Part shown: positions 43,213-51,991 of the stretch, piece after piece | How positions within the stretch are numbered: the stretch's first letter is position 1 | Layout: the number at the start of each line of letters is the position of its first letter | Assembly: GCA_002418265.1 (NCBI GenBank) | Contig: DIDS01000011.1 | Span: 33,762-97,761, forward strand | Source of the DNA: Acidimicrobiia bacterium UBA5794 | GTDB taxonomy: Bacteria; Actinomycetota; Acidimicrobiia; Spongiisociales; UBA5794 | Length of the DNA: 64,000 nt | Reading direction: 5' to 3' | Translations under genes and position numbers: made by a program | The notes under the pieces: model-generated | The model's input: only the letters and a program-made list of their open reading frames with translations | What the model was told of the DNA's origin: nothing | The model's database searches: none

Positions 43213-44598
43213 ATGACTCTGTGGTCGGGAGGACGTTTTTCGGAGGGACCGGCCGATGAGCTGTGGGCCTTTACCGTGGATCATGTGGATCGAAGGATGC
43301 TTGTTGATGATGTCAGGGGTTCGATTGCCCATGCAGCGATGCTCGGATCAGTTGGTCTGCTCAGTGTCGAAGAGACATCGACAATGGCTCGTGGTCTTGA
43401 AGTGATCGCTGCTGAGGCTGCTGACGATTCGTTCGTGTTCGTGGATTCTGACGAAGATGTCCATTCCGCCGTCGAGCGACGGCTTGGGGAGATCATCGGT
43501 GACCTCGCCGGGAAGCTTCACACCGGACGATCCCGCAACGATCAGGTCGCACTTGATCTGCGCCTGTATCTGAAACGGTCTGTGCGTGAACGGGTCACGG
43601 AAATCAACGATTTCATCGATGTGTTGATTGATCAGGCCGAAGCCGTCGGCGACACCGTGGTTCCGTCCTACACCCACGTTCAGCAGGCTCAAGCGGTTCC
43701 GCTTGCACATCATCTCCTCGCCTATGCATGGATGCTGGTGCGCGACGCACAGCGGTTCGGTGATGCACTCGGTCGCATCGATGTCTCCCCGCTCGGTGCC
43801 GGTGCATCTGGTGGATCGTCGCTGCCACTCGATCCGGCGTTCTCGGCGAACGAGCTCGGCCTTGCGCATGTGTTCACCAATTCGATGGATGCCGTTGCGT
43901 CACGCGATTTCGCCGCCGAGTTCGTGTGGTGCTGTACCCAGGCAATGGTTCATCTTTCCCGTCTCGCTGAGGAGATGATCTTGTGGTGTTCATCGGAGTT
44001 TGCATGGGTGACATTTTCCGACGCCTTCACCACCGGGTCCTCAGCCATGCCACAGAAGAAGAATGCTGACATTGCCGAACTGGTGCGTGGGAAGTCGGCA
44101 GCCGTCATCGGTGACCTCACTGCCATCGGCGCGCTTCAGAAGGGTCTCCCGATGACGTATAACCGCGATCTCCAAGAGGACAAGCGTCTCGTCTTCCACG
44201 CAAACGACACCCTGTCAGGGTCACTTCGGGCGCTGGGTGGGATGCTCGCCACGGCGTCGTTCCACGCACCGGCTCCCGATGCCTGGGTCTTTGCTCTCGA
44301 CCTGGCAGAGCTGCTGGTCTCGCGCGGCGTCCCGTTTCGAGAGGCACATCACATTGTTGGCGGCCTCGTATCCGACCTCGTCGCAGCTGGCAAGACCTTC
44401 GCTGATCTCACCGCAGAGAATCTGGTCGCAGTGAACCCGCTATTCGTGGCTGACGACCTGACCCTTCTCAACCCGCAGGCATCGGTTGCCAATCGCTTGA
44501 CGCCCGGCGGCGGCTCCATGGCATCGGTTCAAGCCCAGATCGCCCAACTCCGCTCCCTATCTACGAGACGGGGCTCGCAGGCTCGCACGCCCCCCTGA
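43213..44598 (+). CDS. argH: Argininosuccinate lyase
   Basis: 461 aa. The fumarase-superfamily signature GSSAMPQKKNADIAEL (about residue 278) and the early SDEDVHSAVERRLGEIIGDLAGKLHTGRSRNDQ block are intact. It splits argininosuccinate into arginine and fumarate. Odd: the last ~11 residues (RRGSQARTPP and neighbours) and the stop are encoded by repeat copy B, which starts at 44565; the natural end was probably at about the preceding RSLS. GGGGAG precedes the ATG. Confidence 0.95.
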   Translation: MTLWSGGRFSEGPADELWAFTVDHVDRRMLVDDVRGSIAHAAMLGSVGLLSVEETSTMARGLEVIAAEAADDSFVFVDSDEDVHSAVERRLGEIIGDLAGKLHTGRSRNDQVALDLRLYLKRSVRERVTEINDFIDVLIDQAEAVGDTVVPSYTHVQQAQAVPLAHHLLAYAWMLVRDAQRFGDALGRIDVSPLGAGASGGSSLPLDPAFSANELGLAHVFTNSMDAVASRDFAAEFVWCCTQAMVHLSRLAEEMILWCSSEFAWVTFSDAFTTGSSAMPQKKNADIAELVRGKSAAVIGDLTAIGALQKGLPMTYNRDLQEDKRLVFHANDTLSGSLRALGGMLATASFHAPAPDAWVFALDLAELLVSRGVPFREAHHIVGGLVSDLVAAGKTFADLTAENLVAVNPLFVADDLTLLNPQASVANRLTPGGGSMASVQAQIAQLRSLSTRRGSQARTPP

Positions 44599-44715
44599 TC
44601 CGACTGCGTCGGATCTGTCCCCCCTGAACTGAAGGGGGGACGGTGTGTGTTGTCTTCCACACCCGTCCTCCCGCTTGCGGGGGGACGCGCCGAGCGCAGC
44701 GAGGTGCAGGGGGGC
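44565..44715. repeat. Hairpin-rich intergenic repeat, copy B (modules i-v)
   Basis: Same modules in the same order as copy A1. Module ii reads GATCCGAC-TGC-GTCGGATC (44597-44615) with paired changes relative to A; module iii is GTCCCCCCT/AGGGGGGAC with a 7-base loop (44617-44641); module iv spans 44664-44687. It begins inside argH and supplies its stop. A CGACTTCTGACTTCTGG tract follows, as after A1. The stems may also end arg transcription. Confidence 0.85.
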
Positions 44716-44744
44716 TCCGACTTCTGACTTCTGGAAGGCGGTGG

Positions 44745-44927
44745 TTAGGCGGCGCGGATGGACGGCATGGTTGGAAAGCAGAGCTCACAACCTGCACTGT
44801 CGCAGTGTGAAACGGCCTTGACGTCAAGACCGGTGCTTGCAAACCAAGTCTCAAGGTCCCTGTCACTCAGCGTGATGAGATCCACGGCTTCGGTTGTCTG
44901 TATGAGTGTCATTGTTTCCATACCCAT
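44745..44927 (-). CDS. Small cysteine-containing protein, unknown
   Basis: Up to 60 aa; ATG 44918 or 44912 may be the true start. The notable part is HCDSAGCELCFPTMP near the C-terminus, a C-x4-C-x2-C arrangement that could bind metal. No family recognised. It is divergent from the cupin gene; ATG 44912 has GGAAACA close upstream. It could be spurious, but the codon pattern and the defined Cys motif favour a gene. Confidence 0.5.
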   Translation of the reverse strand: MGMETMTLIQTTEAVDLITLSDRDLETWFASTGLDVKAVSHCDSAGCELCFPTMPSIRAA

Positions 44928-44987
44928 AATGTATCGATCGGGTACGACAGAAACGCGAGTGCTCGAGCCTGGGCGTATTATTCCTTC

Positions 44988-45329
44988 ATGGAACTCAAGA
45001 GATACAGCGACGCACCCGTCTTCAAGTTCGGGGACCTTCAGCTCCGGGAGCTCACCCCAGAGGTTTTCGATGCAGCATCCTTTGCAGAAGTTGTCGTTCC
45101 CATCGGTGCAGATCGGGAACCGCGGGTTTCCTCAAAAGAACATCGGATGTACATCTGCTTCGTCGGCGAAGTTGAATTCTCCGTCAACGGGGAGTCCATT
45201 CGCCTCACCACAGGTGATGTCCTTCACATCTCTGAAGGTGAGACGTACGGGTTCCACAACGGCGGGTATCAGGAGGTACGACTTCTCTTGATCAGAGTTC
45301 CCGGCCCAAGCATCCCTCAGAGCCTCTGA
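44988..45329 (+). CDS. Small cupin-domain protein
   Basis: 113 aa, a single cupin barrel: GEVEFSVNGESIRLTTGDVLHISEGETYGFHNGG covers cupin motifs 1 and 2. Metal ligands are partly absent in motif 1 (EHRMYICFVGEVEF, with His but few others), so a catalytic role is uncertain. Substrate unknown. It ends 13 bases before the convergent hemolysin III gene. Confidence 0.75.
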   Translation: MELKRYSDAPVFKFGDLQLRELTPEVFDAASFAEVVVPIGADREPRVSSKEHRMYICFVGEVEFSVNGESIRLTTGDVLHISEGETYGFHNGGYQEVRLLLIRVPGPSIPQSL

Positions 45330-45342
45330 CCGGGACTGGTCG

Positions 45343-46011
45343 TCAGGCGGCTCCCAAGGGCAAAACGTATCGCCACACCACGACAAAATGGACGATCGAT
45401 GCTGCGACGACCAGTACGTGGAATACCTCGTGGTATGAAAACACCCTCGGCCACAATCGAGGTCGGTTTGTGATGAGAAGGAACATGCCGATCGTGTAGA
45501 TCACACCGCCAAGCGCAGCAAGCCCGGCAGCGGTCCAGCCAAGTTCTGATACAAATTTTCCTGCCAAGGCGATTCCAAGCCAACCCATGCCAGCACCCAG
45601 AGCCATCGAGAACCCCTGTCTGTCGGTGGGATACAGCAGATGCTGGAGCCCGTCGACCAGCACCGCACCCCATGCAACTGCCAGAGCGGTCCAGCGCAAT
45701 GGTCCGTCAAGCGTTGCGATGATGATTGGCGTGTAGGTGCCAGCAATCAGGGCAATGATCATCGAGTGATCAAGGCGCTGCATACGCTTTTTTGCGGCAT
45801 CGCACCACGGTATGGAGTGGTACAGAGAACTCGTCGTGTACAAGGCAACGAGGGCCCCACCGAAGATGATCACGCCGATGCGAAGCCCCCAATTCGGGGC
45901 GATGATGACGAGGAACAGGGTTCCAACAACTGCGGCGACCGCGGCTGAGCCATGCAGAATTCCCCGTACGGGGTTCTGCATTTTGCCAAGTGTCCAACGT
46001 GCGGAATCCAT
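45343..46011 (-). CDS. Hemolysin III / PAQR-family membrane protein
   Basis: 222 aa from ATG 46011 (other in-frame starts at 46059 and 45981). Seven predicted TM helices. The family's three metal-ligand regions are present: SSLYHSIPW, QRLDHSMI and the final HEVFHVLVVAASIVHFVVV. These proteins resemble adiponectin receptors with hydrolase activity; the bacterial function is unclear. It is divergent from the cis-prenyltransferase, as for Rv1085c-Rv1086. Confidence 0.87.
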   Translation of the reverse strand: MDSARWTLGKMQNPVRGILHGSAAVAAVVGTLFLVIIAPNWGLRIGVIIFGGALVALYTTSSLYHSIPWCDAAKKRMQRLDHSMIIALIAGTYTPIIIATLDGPLRWTALAVAWGAVLVDGLQHLLYPTDRQGFSMALGAGMGWLGIALAGKFVSELGWTAAGLAALGGVIYTIGMFLLITNRPRLWPRVFSYHEVFHVLVVAASIVHFVVVWRYVLPLGAA

Positions 46012-46119
46012 CGATGCAAGGCTACTGGTGGCGCCCGCTACACAGCGCGAAATCGTCAAACACCTCTACGATGGTGCCCATTCGGTGTCTTCACACGAAC
46101 GTACCAATCGGGAGAACCA

Positions 46120-46902
46120 GTGTCGGTCAAAGACAGTGCACTCAAGCCGATCTATCGGATCTATGAGGATCGACTCCGAAAGGACCTCAACGTTGATGCG
46201 CTCCCAAGACACATCGGGGTCATCCACGATGGCCACCGCCGGTACGCCCGAGCAGAGGGACTCCCTGACTACGCGGCTTCCTACCGCGTCGGTATGGCAA
46301 AATTTGTCGAGTTCCTGCAATGGACGGCTGATCTTGATATCGAGGCAGTCACGTGTTGGCTCCTTTCCACGGAAAACCTCGCACGACCCAAAGAAGAACT
46401 CGACCCGTACTACGCAGTGCTCATTGAGATGTTCAATCAGATTCCCACATCGTCTGCCGGTGAGGATGTGAAGGTGCGGTTCATCGGGAGCCTCGACCTC
46501 CTTCCAACCGACCTCGTCGATGCAGCGAAGCGACTCGAATCCGAGTGCAGCACCGGCAGCCGCCGCGTGACCATCGCCTTGGCGTATGGGGGAAGGCAGG
46601 AGATCGTTGACGCTGTGAAAGACCTGGTTGATGATCTTGCATCTTCGGGTGTGGAGGCCACGCACATGGCTGAACACATCAATCCTGAAGCGATGTCGTC
46701 TCGCATGTACGCTTCGGATCTTCCGGATCCCGACCTTGTCTTGCGCACATCGGGCGAAGCGAGGCTTTCGGGATTCCTGCTCTGGCAGGCTGCTTACGCC
46801 GAGTACCTGTTTGTCGACGTCTACTGGCCCGCCTTCCGTCGTGTCGACTTTCTGCGGGCTCTGCGCGACTACACACGCCGGGAACGCCGCTACGGCAAAT
46901 AG
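46120..46902 (+). CDS. uppS: Cis-prenyltransferase (Z-isoprenyl diphosphate synthase)
   Basis: 260 aa from GTG 46120 (GGAGAACCA upstream). Family motifs: catalytic Asp in HIGVIHDGHRRYAR, central LLSTENLARPKEE, RVTIALAYGGRQEI, and the C-terminal LRTSGEARLSGFLLWQAAYAEYLFVDVYWP. The first motif departs from the common MDGNGRW (here HDGHRRY), as in the short-chain actinobacterial group. Whether the product is C15 or longer cannot be read here. Supplies lipid carrier precursors. Confidence 0.88.
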   Translation: MSVKDSALKPIYRIYEDRLRKDLNVDALPRHIGVIHDGHRRYARAEGLPDYAASYRVGMAKFVEFLQWTADLDIEAVTCWLLSTENLARPKEELDPYYAVLIEMFNQIPTSSAGEDVKVRFIGSLDLLPTDLVDAAKRLESECSTGSRRVTIALAYGGRQEIVDAVKDLVDDLASSGVEATHMAEHINPEAMSSRMYASDLPDPDLVLRTSGEARLSGFLLWQAAYAEYLFVDVYWPAFRRVDFLRALRDYTRRERRYGK

Positions 46903-46911
46903 GCGGCTGCG

Positions 46912-47595
46912 CTATCGGGATCGCAGCTCGAGGGGGATGTGGTCCTGGTCGTTGAATGTCCGAAGGCTCATCACGTGGTTGCCAGCGAGGGGCAGCACCT
47001 TGACCCGAGCAAAGGAAGCGTGGAAGAGGACAAACTTCTCCCACTCCCACGGTGACGGAGGGATACCGAGTAGGTGCGTGAGAGATACTGAATTCGTTCC
47101 ACCGTGGGCAACGATCACGATGCGCCCGTCCTTGTTGTTGCAATGCCACAGGTTCGGATCGTCGGGATCCTTGGTGACACCGCGCTCGGCGAGAAGACCG
47201 TCGAGTGCCGTCGTGACGCGGTCGTGGAATGCTCGGAACGACTCACCACCGTCAAGACCATTCCACCACTCTTCAGGAGATCGGTGCTTGGTCGTTTTGA
47301 AGATGTTGATGACGGCTTCTTCTGAGATCCCGCTCCAGTCCGGCAGCTTCACCTCAACCAGGTCGTCTACGGTGAACGGTGACAGACCTGTGCGCTCTCC
47401 GATGGGTTCCGCCGTCTGTTGTGATCGCAGCGCTGGTGATACGACCAGTTCCGTTGCCCGGGGGTTTGCCTTCGCAATTCGTTCGGCTGCAAGCTCTGCC
47501 TGCTTCCTGCCGAGATCGGTGAGGGGTGGGTCGGATTGTGAGATGCCGTCGACAGCCCACTGCGGCTGTCCGTGTCGTACAAATACGATGTCCAT
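46912..47595 (-). CDS. Histidine phosphatase-superfamily protein
   Basis: 227 aa. Catalytic His8 in FVRHGQPQW, second Arg in VVSPALRSQQTAEPI, and distal His in VIVAHGGTNSV. A phosphohydrolase or mutase of the branch-1 (phosphoglycerate mutase-like) group; substrate unknown. It ends nine bases after the convergent uppS stop. Confidence 0.88.
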   Translation of the reverse strand: MDIVFVRHGQPQWAVDGISQSDPPLTDLGRKQAELAAERIAKANPRATELVVSPALRSQQTAEPIGERTGLSPFTVDDLVEVKLPDWSGISEEAVINIFKTTKHRSPEEWWNGLDGGESFRAFHDRVTTALDGLLAERGVTKDPDDPNLWHCNNKDGRIVIVAHGGTNSVSLTHLLGIPPSPWEWEKFVLFHASFARVKVLPLAGNHVMSLRTFNDQDHIPLELRSR

Positions 47596-47709
47596 CCCGA
47601 CAGGATACGGCGCCCAGCAGGTGAGATTCTGTCGCTTCGCTCAACGATTGTCCATGTCACGTTGCGTCGGTTTGTCGTCGCCTCGAACCCAAGAGTTGTG
47701 GGATCGCCG

Positions 47710-48267
47710 TCAAACCCTCGATGGTCGATAGCGGCGGTGGGACAAATCAAGCGTGTCGATGTTCTCAACTGTTGCAAATGCCTCGGGGTATGACGCAGCC
47801 ACGATGCGCATGACATCTTTCGCCCGTCGGCGTGTGACGACGCAGAACAAGACCATTACCGGGCCGCGGAGGCCCTCGCCGGGGACCTCTGTCACGCCGA
47901 AACCGGCATCACGAAGTTCGGCCGTCGGCGATGGGGCATCCATCGGGACGAAGACCCGGACGACGGATTCTCCGACCGCAACCTTTTCTTCGAGCCATGT
48001 TCCGATCCATGTGCCGAGGGCGAATCCACCCGCATAGGCGATTGCCTTCGCCGGTGTGTCGAGCGATGCAAACACAAATGCTGCGGCAACGAGCCACGTG
48101 AAGGACTCCACGAATCCGACGGCAGCAGCGATACCTCGTCGGCCGCGCATGATGAACATGACACGGAGCACACCGGCCGACACATCAACGATGCGCAACC
48201 CGATGATGAGTGCGAGGATCCCCACGGTTGCCAACAGATCGGTAGATGGAATTGTGAGCGCGATCAT
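47710..48267 (-). CDS. UPF0316/DUF2179-type membrane protein
   Basis: 185 aa from ATG 48267 (GGAGG about ten bases ahead). Three hydrophobic segments in the first ~105 residues (LLATVGILALIIGLRIVDV, AAVGFVESFTWLVAAAFVFA, AIAYAGGFALGTWIGTWLE). A C-terminal DUF2179-like domain follows, with MVLFCVVTRRRAKDVMRIV. Matches the YebE/UPF0316 layout; function unknown. Confidence 0.78.
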   Translation of the reverse strand: MIALTIPSTDLLATVGILALIIGLRIVDVSAGVLRVMFIMRGRRGIAAAVGFVESFTWLVAAAFVFASLDTPAKAIAYAGGFALGTWIGTWLEEKVAVGESVVRVFVPMDAPSPTAELRDAGFGVTEVPGEGLRGPVMVLFCVVTRRRAKDVMRIVAASYPEAFATVENIDTLDLSHRRYRPSRV

Positions 48268-48511
48268 GACGAACAACCTCCGGTCAAAGACCACCACAGA
48301 AGAGCTGCACAACGCCTCCGGTGTGCAGCAGCTGGAAGGCTAACGCGTAACACGGCATGTCTCGCGCCTTTTCTGCCACTGCCGTTGCCCTCCCACAGAA
48401 AAACTCAGGGCCGCCTTGCCGGATCGACAATGCGGCCCTGGGTTGGGCTTAGACGGGAGGTTAGGAAGGCATCCTGTCTGGCTACTGTTATCGGACAATT
48501 GTCGCCAAGAC

Positions 48512-49084
48512 TTGAGCGCTTTCTTGAAAAATTCCACCTCGGCGAAAAAAGCTCTGATCGGGCACCTTCGGGCGCACTCCGTGCGGACGGATGGTCCCTT
48601 CACACTCCGCTCGGGAGCCGTCTCTTCGTGGTACATCGATGCACGACAGACCACGTTTTCGGGGGAGGGAGCACGCGCGGTGGGAGCGGCCATGCTTGAG
48701 CAGATCGACGACGATGTTGATGCCGTGGGCGGCATGACGATGGGTGCAGACCCGATCGCAGTCGCCACGGCAATTGCCGCAGCGGAAGCCGGAAGAACCA
48801 TCAGGTCGTTTTCTGTCCGCAAGGAGGCGAAGGCACACGGTGTGGGTGGCCGGCTCGTTGGACCAGTTGGTGCCGGAGACAGGGTTGTCGCACTTGAGGA
48901 CACAACGACAACCGGATCTGCATTGGTTGAGGCCATTGATGCAATGATCGGAGCCGGTGTGCGTGTTGTGAAAGCGGTAGCGCTTGTCGACCGATCGGGT
49001 ACCCAGGCCCGCGAACGGGTCCAAGAGCGCGGGGTTCCCTATGTTGCCCTTGTGACACCAGCAGATCTCGGCATGGAGGACTAG
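48512..49084 (+). CDS. pyrE: Orotate phosphoribosyltransferase
   Basis: 190 aa from TTG 48512; the frame is open further upstream but without PyrE sequence, and no ribosome-binding site decides the start. Family pattern: VRTDGPFTLRSGAVSSWYIDARQTTFSG, then RKEAKAHGVGGRLVGP and the PRPP loop VVALEDTTTTGSALVEAI (usual VxDVxTTG, with two Thr more). Makes orotidine-5'-monophosphate from orotate and PRPP. Overlaps the next gene by one base. Confidence 0.87.
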   Translation: MSAFLKNSTSAKKALIGHLRAHSVRTDGPFTLRSGAVSSWYIDARQTTFSGEGARAVGAAMLEQIDDDVDAVGGMTMGADPIAVATAIAAAEAGRTIRSFSVRKEAKAHGVGGRLVGPVGAGDRVVALEDTTTTGSALVEAIDAMIGAGVRVVKAVALVDRSGTQARERVQERGVPYVALVTPADLGMED

Positions 49085-49779
49085 TGCACGCATTCCGAGC
49101 CCCGTTTCGACTCTTCATCATCGGCGTCGTCGGCCTCGTCCTTATCCTTGCTGCTGTTGACATCTTGTTTCTCCACGAGATATCCACCCCACCTGACGGT
49201 GCACCTGCACAGCTCACGACTCGTGGCCTTGCCCAACAACGCGGTGACATCGTCCTCGGTGCCGCGCTCATCGGTATGGGTGCCGTGCTCCTTGGGACAT
49301 CGTTCGTTGAGCTGCTGAAGCGCAAGCCCGTCGTTGACGTTCGCGACGACGGTCTGTACGCCCAAATTGGCGGCAGGATACCCGATGTGTTGATTCCATG
49401 GGCCGAGGTGGCAGCCGTGACAAGCGGTGTTGACACCGATCCGTACGATGGCGCCACTCGAGAGACGTTGATTGTCCAGGTTCGCGATCCCAAAGCGGTT
49501 CCCGCGTCGCTCGCCGGCGCGGCGTGGCGTGGCAACGAGCTACACATCGATGCTCACGACTGGAACCGTCCCGTGACCGATATTGCCCTTGCCGCACAAG
49601 GGGCACGGGATCATGCGATGCGGCCTCCGCCTTCGGCAACACCGTCACAACCAGGCCAACCGTCGATGATGTGGGAAACGAAGGTCGATGTGACAACTGA
49701 GCAGCCAACCATTTCGCCAGCCATCCCCGATGGGTCAGGCGATCACCCGATCGCAGATGACGGTGAGGTGGCTGAATGA
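49084..49779 (+). CDS. Two-TM membrane protein with PH-like domain
   Basis: 231 aa, GTG start at the pyrE stop. TM segments at about 8-30 and 58-77. The following domain (about 85-165) has the alternating pattern of a bacterial PH-like fold (DVRDDGLYAQIGGRIPDVLIPWAEVAAVTSG). The C-terminal tail is low-complexity Pro, Ser, Asp. No function known; coupled to nfo by a 4-base overlap. Confidence 0.62.
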   Translation: MHAFRAPFRLFIIGVVGLVLILAAVDILFLHEISTPPDGAPAQLTTRGLAQQRGDIVLGAALIGMGAVLLGTSFVELLKRKPVVDVRDDGLYAQIGGRIPDVLIPWAEVAAVTSGVDTDPYDGATRETLIVQVRDPKAVPASLAGAAWRGNELHIDAHDWNRPVTDIALAAQGARDHAMRPPPSATPSQPGQPSMMWETKVDVTTEQPTISPAIPDGSGDHPIADDGEVAE

Positions 49780-50537
49780 AGATCGGTGCCCACGTCCCAC
49801 CGAAGAATCCGTTGGTTGAGGCCGCCGATCGTGATGCCGATGCGGTTCAGATCTTCCTTGCCAATCCACAATCGTGGAAGCCGCCGGTTCCAAGGACAGA
49901 CACCGAGGAGCTCAGGTCGTCCAACATTGACTTCTATGTCCACGCTCCGTATCTGATCAACCTTGCCTCACCAAACAACAGGGTGCGGATTCCGTCCCGC
50001 AAGACCCTCGCCCAGACCGTTGTTGCGGCAGAGGCGATCGGAGCACTCGGTGTCGTCGTTCACGGAGGCAGCGTTGGTGGAGATGAAGAGATCGAGGTTG
50101 GTTTCGAACGTTGGCGCAAGGCGCTTGATTCCTTTGATGTCACCGTTCCGATCCTTGTCGAGAACACGGCGGGTCGCGGCAACTCGGTGATGCAGGACAT
50201 CCACAACTACGGTCCGTTGTGGGAAGCGATCGGCGACTTCAACGTTGGGGTCTGTCTGGATACGTGCCATACATGGGCGGCTGGACAGGACATGGAGAAT
50301 GCCGTGAGCATCATCAGCGGTTTGACCGGTGGGGTTGCCCTTGTCCACGCAAACGACTCGCGTGACGAATTCGGATCCAATCGCGACCGCCACGCCAACT
50401 TCGGCAACGGCCAGATCCCCGAGGACCTCGTTCTCAACATCATCCGACAAGCCAATGTGACGGCCATCGTTGAAACCCCCAACGACGACAACGGCCAAGC
50501 CGCAGACATTGCTTGGCTTCGCTCAAAGCTGACGTGA
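49776..50537 (+). CDS. nfo: Endonuclease IV-type AP endonuclease
   Basis: 253 aa, TIM barrel. Metal-ligand residues of E. coli Nfo are all placed: VHAPYLINLASPN, VHGGS, LVENTAG (Glu), CLDTCHTWAAG (Asp and His), VHANDSRDEFGSNRDRHANFGNG, and VETPNDD. It cuts abasic sites in base-excision repair. A shorter version of the family (usually about 280 aa), but no motif is missing. Confidence 0.93.
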   Translation: MKIGAHVPPKNPLVEAADRDADAVQIFLANPQSWKPPVPRTDTEELRSSNIDFYVHAPYLINLASPNNRVRIPSRKTLAQTVVAAEAIGALGVVVHGGSVGGDEEIEVGFERWRKALDSFDVTVPILVENTAGRGNSVMQDIHNYGPLWEAIGDFNVGVCLDTCHTWAAGQDMENAVSIISGLTGGVALVHANDSRDEFGSNRDRHANFGNGQIPEDLVLNIIRQANVTAIVETPNDDNGQAADIAWLRSKLT

Positions 50538-50584
50538 CCTTCACCGATCGTTGTACGTTGCCCTGTTTGGACAACCACACATGC

Positions 50585-51991
50585 TCAGGACGCGAGTTGG
50601 GTGACCCCGCGTCGTTCCATGTCTCCCCAGACACGCGTTGACTTTCCACCGATCATCGCTCGAATACGCCACCAAACGGTCATCTGGCGGAGTCCGAGAT
50701 TCTCGATGAAGACGAGTCCGACGAGTTGCAGCGTTTCCATCGGATCATTGAAGTAGCCGTACCGTTCGTCGAGCAGGAGCGCGAGGAGGGATGTCAACGC
50801 GCCCAAGAACAGCGCGATCAGATACACGAGGATGACTGTTGCTGGGGTCACCCATCCAAAGAACAGTGCAAACGGAATGATCAGGTAGCCGGTGAACTCC
50901 ACAATCGGGGCGCAGAACTCGAAGATGACCATGAATGGCCACATGAGCATCCCAACGGTGCCATGGCGGGGGTTGAAGAAACTCGAACGAAAGTCGTACA
51001 CGGCTGTCATCAGTCCCCGATGCCAACGGATCCGCTGACGTCGCAGGATCTCCTTGGTTGGGGGAACCTCGGTCCACAACACGGCGTTGGGTGCGTACCG
51101 GATCCGATACGGAGTGCCCGTGTCGCGGCAGTGCCGGTGGATGCGCATCGTGAGGTCCATGTCCTCTCCGAAGTGGCCGCGTGTGTACCCACCAAGGTCT
51201 ATCACGACGTCGCGTTGGAAGATCCCGAACGCTCCGCTGACATTGGGAAGTGCATTGATGGATGCCCATGCCGGCTTTGTGGCGATGAATGCCCTTACAT
51301 ATTCGAGGATCTGGTACCGGGCGATCAACGATCGAGGTATGCCCGGTTCGACGATGTGTCCGTGACGAACCGTGCCGCCATTGAGTGGGCGAATGTTTCC
51401 TCCAACAGCAACGACGCGTTCGCGGTCCTCAGCGATGAGACGCATGGCATGGATCAGGGCATCTTCGTCAACGATGACGTCGGCGTCGGTCGCCATCACG
51501 TACGGAAAACGTGCAGCGTTGATGGCAGCGTTCAGCGCATCTGCCCGGCCCCCGTTTTCCTTGTCAACCACGGTCAGATCAACACCTGTCGAATGCCGCG
51601 ACTTGTAGATCCCCCGAACAGGCGCAGTTGGGATACTTGTTCGCAGCGGATACGGCATCTGTTCGAGATCGAAGGCCTCGATCAACAGCGCCAAGGTGTC
51701 ATCAGCACTGCCGTCGTTGGCGACGACGATCTCATAGCGCGGATAGGACACCATGGTGAGGGAGCGAATCGATTCGACAATTCCGATCGCCTCGTTGTAG
51801 GCAGGGATGACGATCGAGACGGGTGGGGCCAGGTCCGAATCGAGCATGTCCTGATCGCGTCCGAACCGCTCGACGATCCGTTCGCGGCGAAGGAACACGG
51901 CGGAGCCCGCCGCAAGGACGGCCATGATGACTTGAAGCGCGATGTAGAAGATCAGGAAGAACAGCGACAGGAACGTCAGCACACCGGTCAT
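50585..51991 (-). CDS. GT2-family membrane glycosyltransferase (processive type)
   Basis: 468 aa. One N-terminal TM (about 8-35), a GT-A domain with VVANDGSADDT, the DxD-like ATDADVIV, GAFGIFQRDVV, and the QRIRWHRG motif (Q-x-x-R-W) of cellulose/chitin/hyaluronan synthase relatives. C-terminal TM helices follow. It probably makes or extends a beta-linked polysaccharide at the membrane. Its start overlaps the HEAT protein stop by four bases. Confidence 0.87.
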   Translation of the reverse strand: MTGVLTFLSLFFLIFYIALQVIMAVLAAGSAVFLRRERIVERFGRDQDMLDSDLAPPVSIVIPAYNEAIGIVESIRSLTMVSYPRYEIVVANDGSADDTLALLIEAFDLEQMPYPLRTSIPTAPVRGIYKSRHSTGVDLTVVDKENGGRADALNAAINAARFPYVMATDADVIVDEDALIHAMRLIAEDRERVVAVGGNIRPLNGGTVRHGHIVEPGIPRSLIARYQILEYVRAFIATKPAWASINALPNVSGAFGIFQRDVVIDLGGYTRGHFGEDMDLTMRIHRHCRDTGTPYRIRYAPNAVLWTEVPPTKEILRRQRIRWHRGLMTAVYDFRSSFFNPRHGTVGMLMWPFMVIFEFCAPIVEFTGYLIIPFALFFGWVTPATVILVYLIALFLGALTSLLALLLDERYGYFNDPMETLQLVGLVFIENLGLRQMTVWWRIRAMIGGKSTRVWGDMERRGVTQLAS

